This document shows positions 23,101 through 32,450 of a DNA stretch of 64,000 nt, one piece after another. The DNA is from Lolium rigidum (taxonomy: Eukaryota; Streptophyta; Magnoliopsida; Poales; Poaceae). The notes below the pieces were generated by a model that saw nothing but the letters and a program-made list of their open reading frames with translations, was not told the DNA's origin and made no database searches. Position numbers and translations under genes: made by a program. Numbering within the stretch: the first letter of the stretch is position 1; every line of letters begins with the position of its first letter. The stretch is from positions 266,361,687 to 266,425,686 of the forward strand of contig NC_061510.1 in NCBI RefSeq assembly GCF_022539505.1, given 5' to 3'.

Positions 23101-23218
23101 TCGTGGAGCCATAGTCGGTGTAGAGCTCCACATGTTCCTCCACATCCGTGGTGCTTGAGGAGGCATCCTCCTCGAAGTGCTCCATGTAGTCCTCCGTATC
23201 CTCATCTTCGCTATCCAT
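19559..23218 (-). CDS. E1 gag-like protein with degenerate reverse-transcriptase-like C-terminal half (1219 aa)
   Basis: Uninterrupted frame from ATG at 23218. The N-terminus is acidic with repeats of ELYTDYGS type, followed by a His/Arg/Ser-rich basic region. Two zinc knuckles (CYKCKQQGHPPREC and CEVCKAKGHVAWQC, near residues 270-300) mark it as gag-like. A tandem repeat of about 18 residues (HGILPSPTEAHG) follows, then a Cys-containing region (MLCPKCLHHSMILASK). Near residues 800-900 the sequence follows RT motifs B and C and the connection (WTNASSP for LTNAPST, VVVCLDVIIIHSKNLKDH for VVVYFDDILIYSKSLDEH, LSQARSLHSFA for VGQVRSFHGLA), but YxDD is CLDV at about 823-826, so polymerase activity is not expected. 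The frame crosses the polypurine tract (LPQGGGDDAG) and ends in the 3' LTR. RT homology is my alignment from family knowledge. Confidence 0.8.
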   Translation of the reverse strand: MDSEDEDTEDYMEHFEEDASSSTTDVEEHVELYTDYGSTSIDNMTDIEELYTDYGSASIANMDDMVEHHFEDDIDELYIDNGSSSMDVMVEQRHDYDIDTMAEPHLDTTLNNTEAPTYPYLANGATYEDRGPPRWHHLVDRRERPQHDRHRHSSPSSTRRRKQHAKSHEPSSRHGKDRHRHTSPHELRRHKPLHDRHRPTSYTSLRRHHSSHGDDARRREPRHEGDKHHDRVPTTPRMASAHRAYLPHKATSTSCATTTMASTSSRAYGLRCYKCKQQGHPPRECPNLLCEVCKAKGHVAWQCTTPSAKKLYFDELNAQVSKMPPLEDDLGGEGVEHGEHGILPSPTEAHGVEHGEHGILPSPTEAHGVEMVEHGIFPSTKEAHGDKKVEPTPLCFIDELVPIPCEDESHLAHLSESDSELSDFHPICEFECFRLEDMSDTQSELREVDDRSMEDVAFANTLTSPSFVSSYVALGSKEDEFPLMETMYMVHEDDDISPCLLQDGHVDHMNSPTSTTPTSNESAYKGNNIGVDDAMIPLVDMMTYECMHDLDDTFATSHATFTFPCDTLLDNIVDHVKLIACDTMTMPCYESFTFSPLACNDNDYDHACVVTPLINTCSLHRVVDNNDNMFHMLCPKCLHHSMILASKIVNNCSFLCLVCKNAYFIVHEMAPIAFSIFDDHELPHAMNAPSCHMHHRHAFHTILIDTNGDVHKTWNIMMDDVFLYHAHTLFVFSFVCIGTRMATSTATEHELTKRAIESYPNTDEIHDPTHGIHAKGYVPKRLRPHVFPACLVELPVWTNASSPLLLLMQHILTHLVGTMVVVCLDVIIIHSKNLKDHVIHVRDTLCILCHMSLIKLLFFGFLISPLAIEMDSLTLEDTHTWLTPTILSQARSLHSFAIAYNNFSPNFVANTCLLFVPFVWDNATPHIFDTLQLLHAQIFALPNFGYIDTLLFPIFAKCLLEKRLDASYLIESILFADHQIGIHKLSICKLFFPKFFFDRDFVHPLLHGRTVMAYIIVEEEQESRTTLPQGGGDDAGWPSDTSTSRPSSAAPPIVDATPWPTSPPSVPTTQTHAIYVKVNSFLSMGDLDITLDGLLPHAYVYMSLGTNLVKEPKGASRSRGEGSHMVNGRRREDRRRRIRRRRRAPAASHDKAGTAAPTWPALPAPPALPPRTRRHCRPPRSQLHPNRLFIIYCHHYLIVMPLLPLDGSGPIYSSSLSPN
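19687..19765. repeat. CCGGCAGTGCCGG palindrome cluster in the E1 3' LTR
   Basis: Four copies of ggcagtgccgg, some as full CCGGCAGTGCCGG near-palindromes, about 95-175 bases upstream (element sense) of the TATA box. The 5' LTR counterpart at 25694-25820 has about six copies. Confidence 0.8.
20121..20137 (-). other. E1 polypurine tract
   Basis: Minus strand reads CCCCAAGGGGGGGGAGA directly before the 3' LTR start TGATGCGGGG. It is translated in frame as part of the long ORF. Confidence 0.85.
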
Positions 23219-25180
23219 GTTAGCACGATGGTATCTATATGGTGGATGTTAGTGGAAGAAACTACCGTCAAGTCTCACCTTGAAGTGATGGAATTGGGTC
23301 AACTAACTAAACCAAGAGATAATTCAATTTGTGTTGGGTACACACACAAAAACACACGCAAAAGCTAGCAAATATTGTGGTAGGTGAGGATGGTGGAAAG
23401 CCAAAAGTCAAAATCCGAAATCAAGTTTGTTGTTAAGAGTGGGTAAGCTCCAAAAATCAAATGTCCAAATGGTGATCACGGAAACACGAATGATGTGGAA
23501 CTCACACACGAGATGAATAGGGTTAGTGCGACCAAGGATTGAGCGGAAAAGTGTAAGAACCCAAAAGTAAGGGTGCTCGGTGTCACACTAACACAAGAAG
23601 AGATCAAAGCTTTGGTTGCAACTTGAGAGACAACAAGATTCACACGCGGCCTCTCTTCTCTTTTCTCTCTTTTGCTTAAAAGCTTTTTACTCTTTTGTAT
23701 ACGGTGGCACTTGCACTCTTTTGTATATCTATGGTGGCACTTCCACTCTTTTGCTCTTTTTGTGTTTTGGCGGCTTTTTTTTCTCTCGCACTATGTTAGC
23801 GTTAGCTCGCTTTTGCTATTTTGCCACACGAGTTTTGCTTAGAAGCTTTACTCCACACGACACACACACCTCACAATCGGGGCCACGTGCAATGTCTCGC
23901 AACACGTGATAAGCAATGCTCGATAGGATAGATCGCAAAAGGAAGAGGGGCTACAAGGTTAGAGGGGCAAGTTATACCTAGATGAAAATGTTAGGCGGTG
24001 TCGGAACACACAACTTGCGATGATGGCGGCGATGGTGTCGTAGTTGCGCCGGAGTCCGGGGTGCCGAAGGTGTCGCCGCGGTGTTGATGTAGACGCGGAA
24101 GCTTGTTGGACAAACCTTGCACTCCGAAACGGAAACCGAGCAAAATAAGTCAATGCCCGAAAATTTGGGTCACGACGAGCGATCGAAGGTGTCAAAATTT
24201 TGGAGTCGGAAAATTTCGGAAACGGTGTCTAAATTAGAGTCAATATGAAAAGGGATAACTGTGAAAGTTTGGGGTCAAACGGACGCCGGAAAGTTGTCAA
24301 AATTTGGAGCAAAAATTGGGGTCGGAATTGGGCGAAACTTGTACAGCGGCACTGCCGGGCTGTGCTGGCCGGCACTGCCGGGGTGACTCGGCCGGTACTG
24401 CCGGTGAGATGCGGAGCTGGAGGATGAGCAGCTGAGGCGTGCAGGTTGGTGCTGACGCTGCTGCGGCGCTGCTGCTTGCTGCTGGGGCTCGCGCGGCCGG
24501 GCGTGGAGGGGAGCTTAGCGGCTGGAGGCGTGCGTGCTGGCGGTTGGGGCAGGGCGCGGCGTGGTGGCTGAGCGGGCGTGGAGGCGAGCTGCTGGGGGCG
24601 CTGGGTGTGGGTGGGAGCTGCTCGTGGAGGCGCGCGTTAGCGGGTGGCCGGCGTGGTTGAGCTGGGGCTTGGGGCGCGCGCGCTGCTGGAGATAGATTGG
24701 TATGGTGCAGGCGGGGCGCAGCGTGGTGGAGATGGTCGGCGGCGGCTGTTCTGTGGGTCGAGCGGAAGGAGACGGGCGTTGGGCGTTGACCCGAGCAGGG
24801 AGATGGCGGGCGGCGGTGCCGGCCCAGTCCCACCGGCAGTGCCGGTGGAGCGGCAGTGCCGCTGTGCACTGCCCGGCGGTGCCGGCCGCCCAAGAACAGC
24901 TCGAGCTGTTCGTCGTTTGTAGCGGAAAAACGGCCAGAAAATCCTCGATTCGACCAGAAATTGATGGAATTGGACGGAGAAAATTGGGGAAGATGTAGAT
25001 CTACCATAGGAACACGAAATCCATGGATCAAAACCACTCAAAACGCAACAAAATCCAGATCTGACCAAAGGCAATTTAGGGCTATTTTTTGGGAATTTTT
25101 TGGAGAAAATTTTTGGGGCGAATTTGGGTGGATGGGGGTCAAATCCGGGCTAACCAAGAGCTGCTGATACCATTTGATGT
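23219..25180 (-). other. E1 leader (5' untranslated interior)
   Basis: About 2 kb between the primer site and the ORF start. The part at 24340-24900 is GC-rich and contains more CCGGCACTGCCGG-type palindromes (24341-24410 and 24811-24890). A frame on the minus strand at 24297-25037 is Pro/Ala-rich and compositional only; I do not call it a gene. The stretch 23640-23900 is T/C-rich on the plus strand. Confidence 0.55.
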
Positions 25181-25193
25181 GGCTCTGATGCCA
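25181..25193 (-). other. E1 primer binding site, duplicated
   Basis: Minus strand reads TGGCATCAGAGCC two bases inside the 5' LTR, close to the tRNA-iMet site TGGTATCAGAGC. A second LTR-end plus primer-site-like unit (catcaaatggtatcagc) follows directly at about 25160-25178. Confidence 0.82.
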
Positions 25194-25195
25194 TT

Positions 25196-26173
25196 TGATG
25201 TGGCCTAAGGGCAAGGATGTGCCCAGATCCCACGAATTTGACCAAGTGAGTGGGTGATTGAGGGGGAAGAGGATGAAGAACACAAGATCCAAATAAGAAC
25301 ACACACACAACCCAACACAAACCAAATTTACTCCCTTGGTAGGTTAGACCAAGCCAATAGAACCACTTCTTAGAGAGACCCTTGGGTAGAATCTAACAAG
25401 TGGGAGATTGGTGAGGAGATCTCAACTAGAACTTGGATGAGAGAGGGGTAGCCTTGAATCATCCATGAAGAGTAGAAATCACTCAAGAGTGCCTTGATAC
25501 AAAGGGGATGAAACCCTAGGGAGACAAAGCTCAAATATATGTTTAAGCCTAAATCTTGTCTAACCCTAATTTGGGGAGAGGGATGAGCTATATATAGGCC
25601 CAGATCCGTCCAGGGGTAAAAGGGGCATTACAATAAGGTAGTGGTGACAATAGATGATAAATAGACGGTTGGGATGAAGTTGACTTCGAGGGGGCCGGCG
25701 GTGCCGGCGTGTTCGAGGCGGCAGTGCCGGTGGGGCCGGCAGTCGCCGGGAAGATGGGCCGGCAGTGCCGGGGTGCGCCCACCGGCAGTGCCGGCCAAGT
25801 GGGGGCGGCAGTGCCGGCCTTGTCGTGGCTGGCGGCTGGAGCCCTTCTCCTTCTTCTGATTCTTCTTCTTCGGTCCTCCCTTCTTCTTCCATTAACCATG
25901 TGGCTTCCCTCTCCTCGGCTCCTTGACGCTCCCTTCGGTTCCTTGACGAGATTGGTACCTAACGACATATAGACATAGGCATGAGGTAGCAATCCGTCCA
26001 AGGTTATGTCGAGGTCGCCCATAGAGAGGAAGGAGTTCACCTTGACATATATGGCATGGGTTTGTGTTGTTGGTCCACTTGGGGGACTCGTTGGCCATGG
26101 TGTAGCGTCAACGATAGGCGGGGCTGCACTTGACGGTCTTGAGGTGGAGGTGTCCGAAGGCCACCCCGCATCA
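25196..26173 (-). repeat. E1 5' LTR, 978 bp
   Basis: Same ends as the 3' LTR. It is 46 bases longer, almost entirely in the palindrome block (25694-25820). TATA box at 25588-25597. Confidence 0.93.
25588..25597 (-). promoter_or_regulatory. E1 LTR TATA box
   Basis: ctatatatag, near-palindromic; on the minus strand it lies about 100 bases downstream of the CCGGCAGTGCCGG cluster. The same box is at 19581-19590 in the 3' LTR and 48300-48309 in E2. Confidence 0.6.
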
Positions 26174-26249
26174 CTACTAATTACTAAATAATGTTGTGTT
26201 ATTTATTGAAATGTAACTAAAATATGAAAAAAGGAAGAAAAATTGTGTG

Positions 26250-26316
26250 GCAGCCAGGGTTCGAACCTGGCTACTAATGGGCTAACATTGACCTTAACCA
26301 CTGGGCTAGTGCTAAG
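26250..26316 (-). other. tRNA-derived (SINE-like) sequence
   Basis: On the minus strand a box A-like TAGCCCAGTGG (26308-26298) and a box B GGTTCGAACCC (26267-26257) are at tRNA spacing, and the T arm ccagg-TTCGAAC-cctgg pairs perfectly. The acceptor stem does not pair, so it is not a working tRNA. A SINE head or a tRNA relic in the CACTA intergenic region fits best. Confidence 0.5.
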
Positions 26317-26368
26317 TAACTGTCAGTACACAGCAGTAAACCATTTTGTTTTGCTAAGTGCCTAAATT

Positions 26369-26490
26369 CTGTGGCGCACCTAAAGGGGCGTGCGCCACAG
26401 AATTAAGGAATTCTGTGGCGCATGTCAGAGCTGATGCGCCACATAAAGCTTAATTCTGTGGCGCACATGGAGGGGTGCGCCACAGAATTT
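26369..26490. repeat. Internal array of CACTA subterminal-type repeats
   Basis: Three more tgtggcgca...tgcgccaca pairs, the same motif as at both element ends, located between ORF1 and ORF2 and just upstream of the ORF2 leader. Confidence 0.85.
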
Positions 26491-27583
26491 AGACACTTGG
26501 TGAAATAACTCGATCCACCCTTTCTTCCCCACTCACAACAACAGTTTCTTCCCCGACAACCCTAGCGCCACTGCAACCACCACCACCGCCAAGCGCCGCC
26601 ACCTAGCGCCGCTGCCGCCGAGGAGGAGGAGGAGGAGGAGGACGCACGAGCCCGAGCCGCCGCCGCAGAGGAGGAGGAGGAGGACCGCCACGCCACCGCC
26701 GAGCAGGACTCTCAAGCCCGAGCCGCCCCGCAGATCGAGGAGGAGGACGCGCAGCCCGAGTCGCTGCCGCAGAGGAGGGGGACGTACAACGCCATCACCA
26801 CCGCGCCCTGCCACCGCCGCCGTTCGGTGACAGTCCATCTCCCCCTCCCCACTCCCTTGTCCCCCTCCCCACTGTCTTGTGCCCGAATTTCGGAGAAGAA
26901 GGGCAACATTGGTCAGATTTTGTATTGTCTCATGTTCTTGTTGTTTGCATTGCCATGATCCAAGCCATCCAAGCCATCAAAGAATTGCCATGATCCTAGC
27001 AGTAGCTAATTTCTTGGTTATGGCATAATATTCTTTCTATGTGATGAAATTCAGGGGCTCCATAGCTAGATGTAGAAACAAATGACCTATATCTACTTTG
27101 GTGGCATGCTGTAGTGTAGTAAGTATATGTTATTGGTTTTGTTGGACTTCCATTGCCAATTCTTTGACTAAAGTGTAGTATGTATTATCTGCTATTTACT
27201 GGGTGATGTTTGATATGTTCTTATTTTCATCCTTTCGTATTAAAGAATTTGCAAGGATGTGCGTCGGCAGACACTACATCATGTAGGCCAATAATACTTA
27301 GTAGTGTATCATGTAGGCCAGACACTACATCTCCATTGAACAAGCATTCATGAAATAGAATAATGACTCCAATGCTACTTGCTAGGATTTGTTAGCAATT
27401 CTTGGTGAAAGCTAATGATGCTACTTGGTTTAAATGGAAATGATGAAATGATGCTATGATGCTATGATGAAATGATGAAATGTACAAGCTAGAAATTGAT
27501 TTAGGTTCTCTTGTTCATGCAAATGATGCTACTGGTTTAAATGTAAATGCAAATGATGCAGTCAAATGCTATTTAATTTATTA

Positions 27584-27860
27584 CTTGCTATTTTTTTAAT
27601 TCATTGGTTGCTGTTTTTTTAATTCATTGCTTGCACTAGAGCTACTAAAGTTCTTGCTATTTTTTTAATTCATTGGTTGCTGTTTTTTTAATTCATTGCT
27701 TGCACTAGAGCTAATAAAGTTCTTGCTATTTTTTTTAATTCATTGGTTGCTGTTTTTTTTAATTCATTGCTTGCACTAGAGCTAATATAGTTCTTGCTAT
27801 TTTTTTAATTCATTGCTTGCTGTTTTTTTAAATTCATTGCTTGCAGTAGAGCTAATGGTT
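27584..27860. repeat. 69 bp tandem repeat, four copies
   Basis: The landmark cttgctattttt starts at 27584, 27653, 27722 and 27793, giving periods of 69, 69 and 71. Each copy contains ttcattggttgctg and a T-run of seven or eight. Confidence 0.88.
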
Positions 27861-28273
27861 CAATAAAATGAACAATGCAGTAGGTTTTTCAATACAATGC
27901 AGTAGGTTTTTTAATAAAATGAAATGCTACTGCCTAGTTGATTTTGAATTGATGCTTGGGGTTTTAAGATAATGCTTGGGTTAATAAAATGAAATGCTAC
28001 TGCCTAGGATTTGTTGATTTTGAATTGTTGCTTGGGGTTTCAAGATAATAATGCTACTAGTACATGAAATGCTACTGTAAGTCACTAGCATTTCCATATG
28101 ATGCTCAAGCTTCTGCTATTTAATTATCTCTGGAATTTTATATGTTGATGTTCTTTATTGCTAGCTACCGCTAGCTAGGATTTGTTAGCAATTCTTGGTT
28201 CAAGCTAATGATGCTACTTTGGTTAGTGCTACCGTAAGTATAAGTGGTTAGTGCTACTGTAAGTATAAGTGTA

Positions 28274-28481
28274 ATGCTCCAGGTTTTGATGCTCCAGGTT
28301 TTGATGTAGTTGTATGCTTCAGGTTTTGATGCTTCAGATTTTGATGTAGTTGTAGCTCCAGGGTTCGATGCTTCAGGTTTTTGATGCTCCTGGTTTTGTT
28401 GTAGATGCTCTAGGTTTTGATGCTTCAGGTTTTTGATGCTCCAGGTTTTGATGTAGTTGTAGCTCCAGGTTTTGATGTAGT
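28274..28481. repeat. Short degenerate tandem repeat (gctccaggttttgatg)
   Basis: About ten imperfect copies of gctccaggttttgatg or gcttcaggttttgatg, some extended by tagttgta, in the intron-like region before ORF2. Confidence 0.75.
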
Positions 28482-28731
28482 AGTATTTGGATACAATTTT
28501 GTATGATGATGAACATGGTTAGAATCTATGAATATGGTGATGAATTTGGGCTCCAGGTTTTGCAGGGATTTCATTGAGTTGCCCATTTGTCCCGAAGCGT
28601 TGATTAACTTCCGTTTCGGTTGAGAAATGGGCACTCCTACGTAGAAATAATAGCAAAGGTCATGCCGAATTTTTTGGTTGACTTTTGTACTAATTAACTT
28701 TTTGCCTCTTTTTAATGAAGTGCAAATAAAC

Positions 28732-30593
28732 ATGTCGGGCAGCACTTCTAAGCCCAGGAGCCAGAACGAAGAAGCGAGAGAGGCCAACAAGGACTTCTGG
28801 GAGGGCTACGAGCGGCCCCGGAAGGCCGCCGCCGGGTCGCCCGTCGATGAGGAAGAGGGCCGGGACGCTGCCTCCGAGGGAGAGGGCCGGGGAGCCGCCG
28901 ACGACACCGACGAGGGAGAGGGCCGGGGGGCCGCCACCGACACCGGCGACGATGACGATACCTGGGACGATGCCGCCGAGACGGGTGAAGAGACGACCGG
29001 TGAAGAGAACGCGGCCAACCGCACGGAAGGTGATAGCGGCGGCAACCCTCAGGAGGGTAAGAAGAAGAGGACGGCGAGGAGGCCAAGGAGGGATCGAGGC
29101 CGCAAGTGCTCGCCAACGTCACCGATGCTGTCACGGTAGTCTCCGAAAGTGGCCTACCGATGGAGCCTTCGTGGGTTGCCAAAGGGTACGGCATGCAACT
29201 AGGGTGCATCGTCCGTGAAACCGTGCCGATCCTAACTCGGGACCTCGAAGCAAGGAGAACGAGGCTATCGCCCAATCCCTCCTCAGAAGCTTCACCAACG
29301 ATACACGTTCCCGGAGCCGTTCAATAAGAAGGTGGACTCTTTAGCTCTCACGAAGATGAGCACCGCCTTGAGCAGCTGGAAGAACCGGCTGAAGAGAAAG
29401 ATCGAGGCCGGTGAAAGCTGGGAGAGGATAAGTAGCAAAGACCCGTCGCTCTCCTTAGAAGACTTTAATGCATTCAAGTCTTACTTAGAGAGTGACACTC
29501 GTTAAAAAATGGACCGCCCGGGGGAAGAAAATGCGGGATTTGAACTTAGGGACCCACCATTGCGGAAGCGGCGGTTACCGAGGAAAACAGCCCACTTGGG
29601 ACAAGGAGGATGCCGAGATGGTACGTACGGGGAAAGAAAACCCCTGGCACAAAATCCAGGATGAACAGGCTAGGAACTTTGTCCGGTCCCGCTACTACTT
29701 AGACTGGGCGACGGGGGAATTTATTACGGATCACGAAGACGTGAGGGATTTCGAGAAGTACCTGGTAAGGATAGTTATATATTATATCGCTCATCTTATT
29801 AGGCAATGAAGCCAAATGGGCTAACCTTAAGTTCCTTTGTCTGAAGGATGAAGAGTTGACGAAGGCTGGCCCGTCGTCCTAGGGGTCGACGGAACCGTGG
29901 GACACGCCTTTCAACAGGGCGATGAACAAATACAAGGAGAGGGAGCTGGACAAGCCACCGACGTCGGGTGGCCGTGTGTCCGGCTTTGGCACAAGTATGA
30001 AGCTATCCGAGTACTACGGATCGGATGCCAAGACGAGAAAGCTCGGAGAGGAGGTCGTCGGCTAAGGATAAATCCGAGGTTCGGGAGCTGAAGAAGAAGG
30101 TGGAGTCACTAGAGAAGCTAGTGGCCGAAAAGCTCGTGGAGAGCACGGAGATGATGAACAAGTTATTGGACGAGAAGATCCGGCAGATCATCCCCCCTGG
30201 GTTGATGGAGGGGTTAGCTGCTTGGAATGCGGGAGGTCAAGTGGGGCCAATACATGTGCCCAGCATCAACGGCAGCAACTCAAGCTTCCACGTGTCGCCG
30301 ACGGTGCCGCTCCACCCGACGCCGGCGTCGGGGCTCCACCAGACGCCGCCGCTCCACCCGACGCCGCAGCTCCAACCGCCGCCGCAGCTCCAACTAGTCG
30401 CATCGACGCCGCCAACCGCCGCCCTTGTATCGACAGTAGCCGAGATCGACGCCATCAAGGAGGTAAACTCATTAGTTACTCCTTCGCGTCATCTTCTTTA
30501 ACTATATATGCCTTTCGTGACTGCCATCTCATGATGCCCAACATGGCGCCCCTGACTCAGGATGAACAATGCATACTTCTGCAAACGGTGGAG
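28732..30593 (+). CDS. CACTA ORF2, N-terminal part (split by a gypsy insertion)
   Basis: Starts at ATG 28732 (MSGSTSKPRSQNEEAREA) and continues as an acidic, Gly/Asp/Glu-rich region and a Lys/Arg-rich patch (KKKRTARRPRRDR). A region typical of the second protein of grass CACTA elements follows (WVAKGYGMQLG, FPEPFNKKVDSLALTKM, KKWTARGKKMRDLNLGTHHCG, ARNFVRSRYYLDWATGEF), then a coiled-coil-like stretch (KSEVRELKKKVESLEKLV) and a Pro-rich part. An intron at about 29765-29846 has a GTAAGG donor; another donor is likely at 30463. Frame changes near 29100 and 29500 and a TAG at 29880-29882 interrupt it. The retrotransposon at 30594 splits the gene; it resumes at 38745. Function of this protein family is not firmly known; a TNPA-like accessory DNA-binding role is possible. 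Confidence 0.7.
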
Positions 30594-32195
30594 TGATACG
30601 TCTCCGACGTATCGATAATTTCTTATGTTCCATGCCATATTATTGATGATACCTACATGTTTTATGCACACTTTATGTCATATTCGTGCATTTTCTGGAA
30701 CTAACCTATTAACAAGATGCCGAAGAGCCGGTTGATGTTTTCTCGCTGTTTTTGGTTTCGGAAATCCTAGTAACGAAATATTCTCGGAATTGGACGAAAT
30801 CAAAACCCGGGGTCCTATTTTGCCACGAAGCTTCCGGAAGACCAAAGAGGAGTCGAAGTGGGGCCACGAGGGGCCGCCAACATAGGGCGGCGCGGCCCGG
30901 GTCTTGGCCGCGCCGACCCGTGGTGTGGGGCCCCCGTGTGGCCCCCACGTTGCCCTTCCGCCTACTTAAAGCCTCCGTCGCGAAACCCCCGATGCGAAAA
31001 ACCACGATACGGAAAACCTTACCGAGACGCCGCCGCCGCCAATCCCATCTCGGGGGATTCCGGAGATCTCCTCCGGCACCCTGCCGAGAGGGGATTCATC
31101 TCCCGGAGGACTCTACACCGCCATGGTCGCCTCCGGAGTGATGAGTGAGTAGTTCACCCCTGGACTATGGGTCCATAGCAGTAGCTAGATGGTTGTCTTC
31201 TCCTCATTGTGCTTCATTGTTGGATCTTGTGAGCTGCCTAACATGATCAAGATCAACTATCTGTAATACTCTATGTTGTGTTTGTCGGGATCCGATGGAT
31301 AGAGAATACCATGTTATGTTAATTATCAAGTTATTACATATGTGTTGTTTATGATCTTGCATGCTCTCCATTATTAGTAGAGGCTCTGGCCAAGTTTTTG
31401 CTCTTAACTCCAAGAGGGAGTATTTATGCTCGATAGTGGGTTCATGCCTGCATTGACACCGGGACGAGTGAAAGAAAGTTCTAAGGTTGTGTTGTGCTTG
31501 TTGCCACTAGGGATAAAACATTGATGCTATGTCCGAGGATGTAGTTATTGATTACATTACGCACCATACTTAATGCAATTGTCTCGTTGCTTTGCAACTT
31601 AATACTGGAGGGGTTCGGACGATAACCCGAAGGTGGACTTTTTAGGCATAGATGCGAGTTGGATGGCGGTCTATGTACTTTGTCGTAATGCCCAATTAAA
31701 TCTCACTATACTTATCATGACATGTATGTGCATTGTTATGCCCTCTCTATTTGTCAATTGCCCGACTGTAATTTGTTCACCCAACATGCTTTTATCTTAT
31801 GGGAGAGACACCTCTAGTGAGCTGTGGACCCCGGTCCATTCTTTTATATTGAAATACAAATCTGCTCGCAATACTTGTTTTACTGTTTTCTCTGCAAACA
31901 ATCATCTTCCACACAATACGGTTAATCCTTTGTTACAGCAAGCCGGTGAGATTGACAACCTCACTTGTTTCGTTGGGGCAAAGTACTTTGGATTGTGTCG
32001 TGCAGGTTCCACGTTGGCGCCGGAATCCCCGGTGTTGCGCCGCACTACATCCCGCCGCCATCAACCTTCAACGTGCTTCTTGGCTCCTCCTGGTTCGATA
32101 AACCTTGGTTTCTTTCTCGAGGGAAAACTTGCTGCTGTGCGCATCATACCTTCCTCTTGGGGTTCCCCAACGAACGTGTGAAATACACGCCATCA
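30594..32195 (+). repeat. 5' LTR, 1602 bp
   Basis: Starts TGATACGTCTCC and ends ACACGCCATCA. Differences from the 3' LTR cluster on CAG/CTG-derived sites, for example gatgcgagttgg here against gatgcggttgg there. Confidence 0.95.
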
Positions 32196-32206
32196 AGCAT
32201 ATTTTC

Positions 32207-32224
32207 TGGCGCCGTTGCCGGGGA
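32207..32224 (+). other. Primer binding site, tRNA-Asp
   Basis: TGGCGCCGTTGCCGGGGA, complementary to the 3' end of plant tRNA-Asp, 11 bases after the LTR end. Confidence 0.88.
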
Positions 32225-32450
32225 GATCAAGACACGCTGCAAGGGGAGTCTCCACTTCTCAACCTCTTTACTTTGTTTTTGTCTTGCTTTATTTTATTTA
32301 CTACTTTGTTTGCTGCGTTATATCAAAACACAAAAAAATTAGTTGCTAGTTTTACTTTATTTACTGTCTTGTTTGCTATATCAAAAACACAAAAAAAATT
32401 AGTTTACTTGCATTTACTTTATCTAGTTTGTTTTATTTACTATTGCTAAA

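Larger units (their letters stand above)
19189..26173 (-). mobile_element. E1: non-autonomous Ty3/gypsy-derived LTR retrotransposon
   Basis: Direct repeats 19189-20120 and 25196-26173 with TG...CA ends, flanked by the 5 bp duplication CTACT (19184-19188 and 26174-26178). The tRNA-iMet-type primer site is next to the right LTR and the polypurine tract next to the left one, so the element reads on the minus strand. Interior: a leader of about 2 kb, then one long frame with gag-like and degenerate RT-like parts; no integrase or protease was recognised. It is inserted between CACTA ORF1 and ORF2. E2 at 47904-52583 is a close relative. Confidence 0.93.
26491..28731 (+). other. ORF2 upstream region: GC-rich leader and AT-rich repeats
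   Basis: 26500-26900 is a GC-rich block with a GAG/GGA trinucleotide run (about 26617-26700), probably a promoter-proximal leader. 26900-28731 is AT-rich, intron-like sequence with two tandem repeats listed separately. No coding sequence seen before the ORF2 ATG. Confidence 0.45.

Noticed and set aside
24297..25037. Pro/Ala-rich minus-strand frame of 246 codons in E1
   Set aside because: It is in the leader, composed mainly of palindrome and GC repeat translation, with no counterpart visible in E2.
26250..26316. Functional tRNA gene
   Set aside because: A and B boxes and T arm are present but the acceptor stem does not pair, so I list it only as tRNA-derived.
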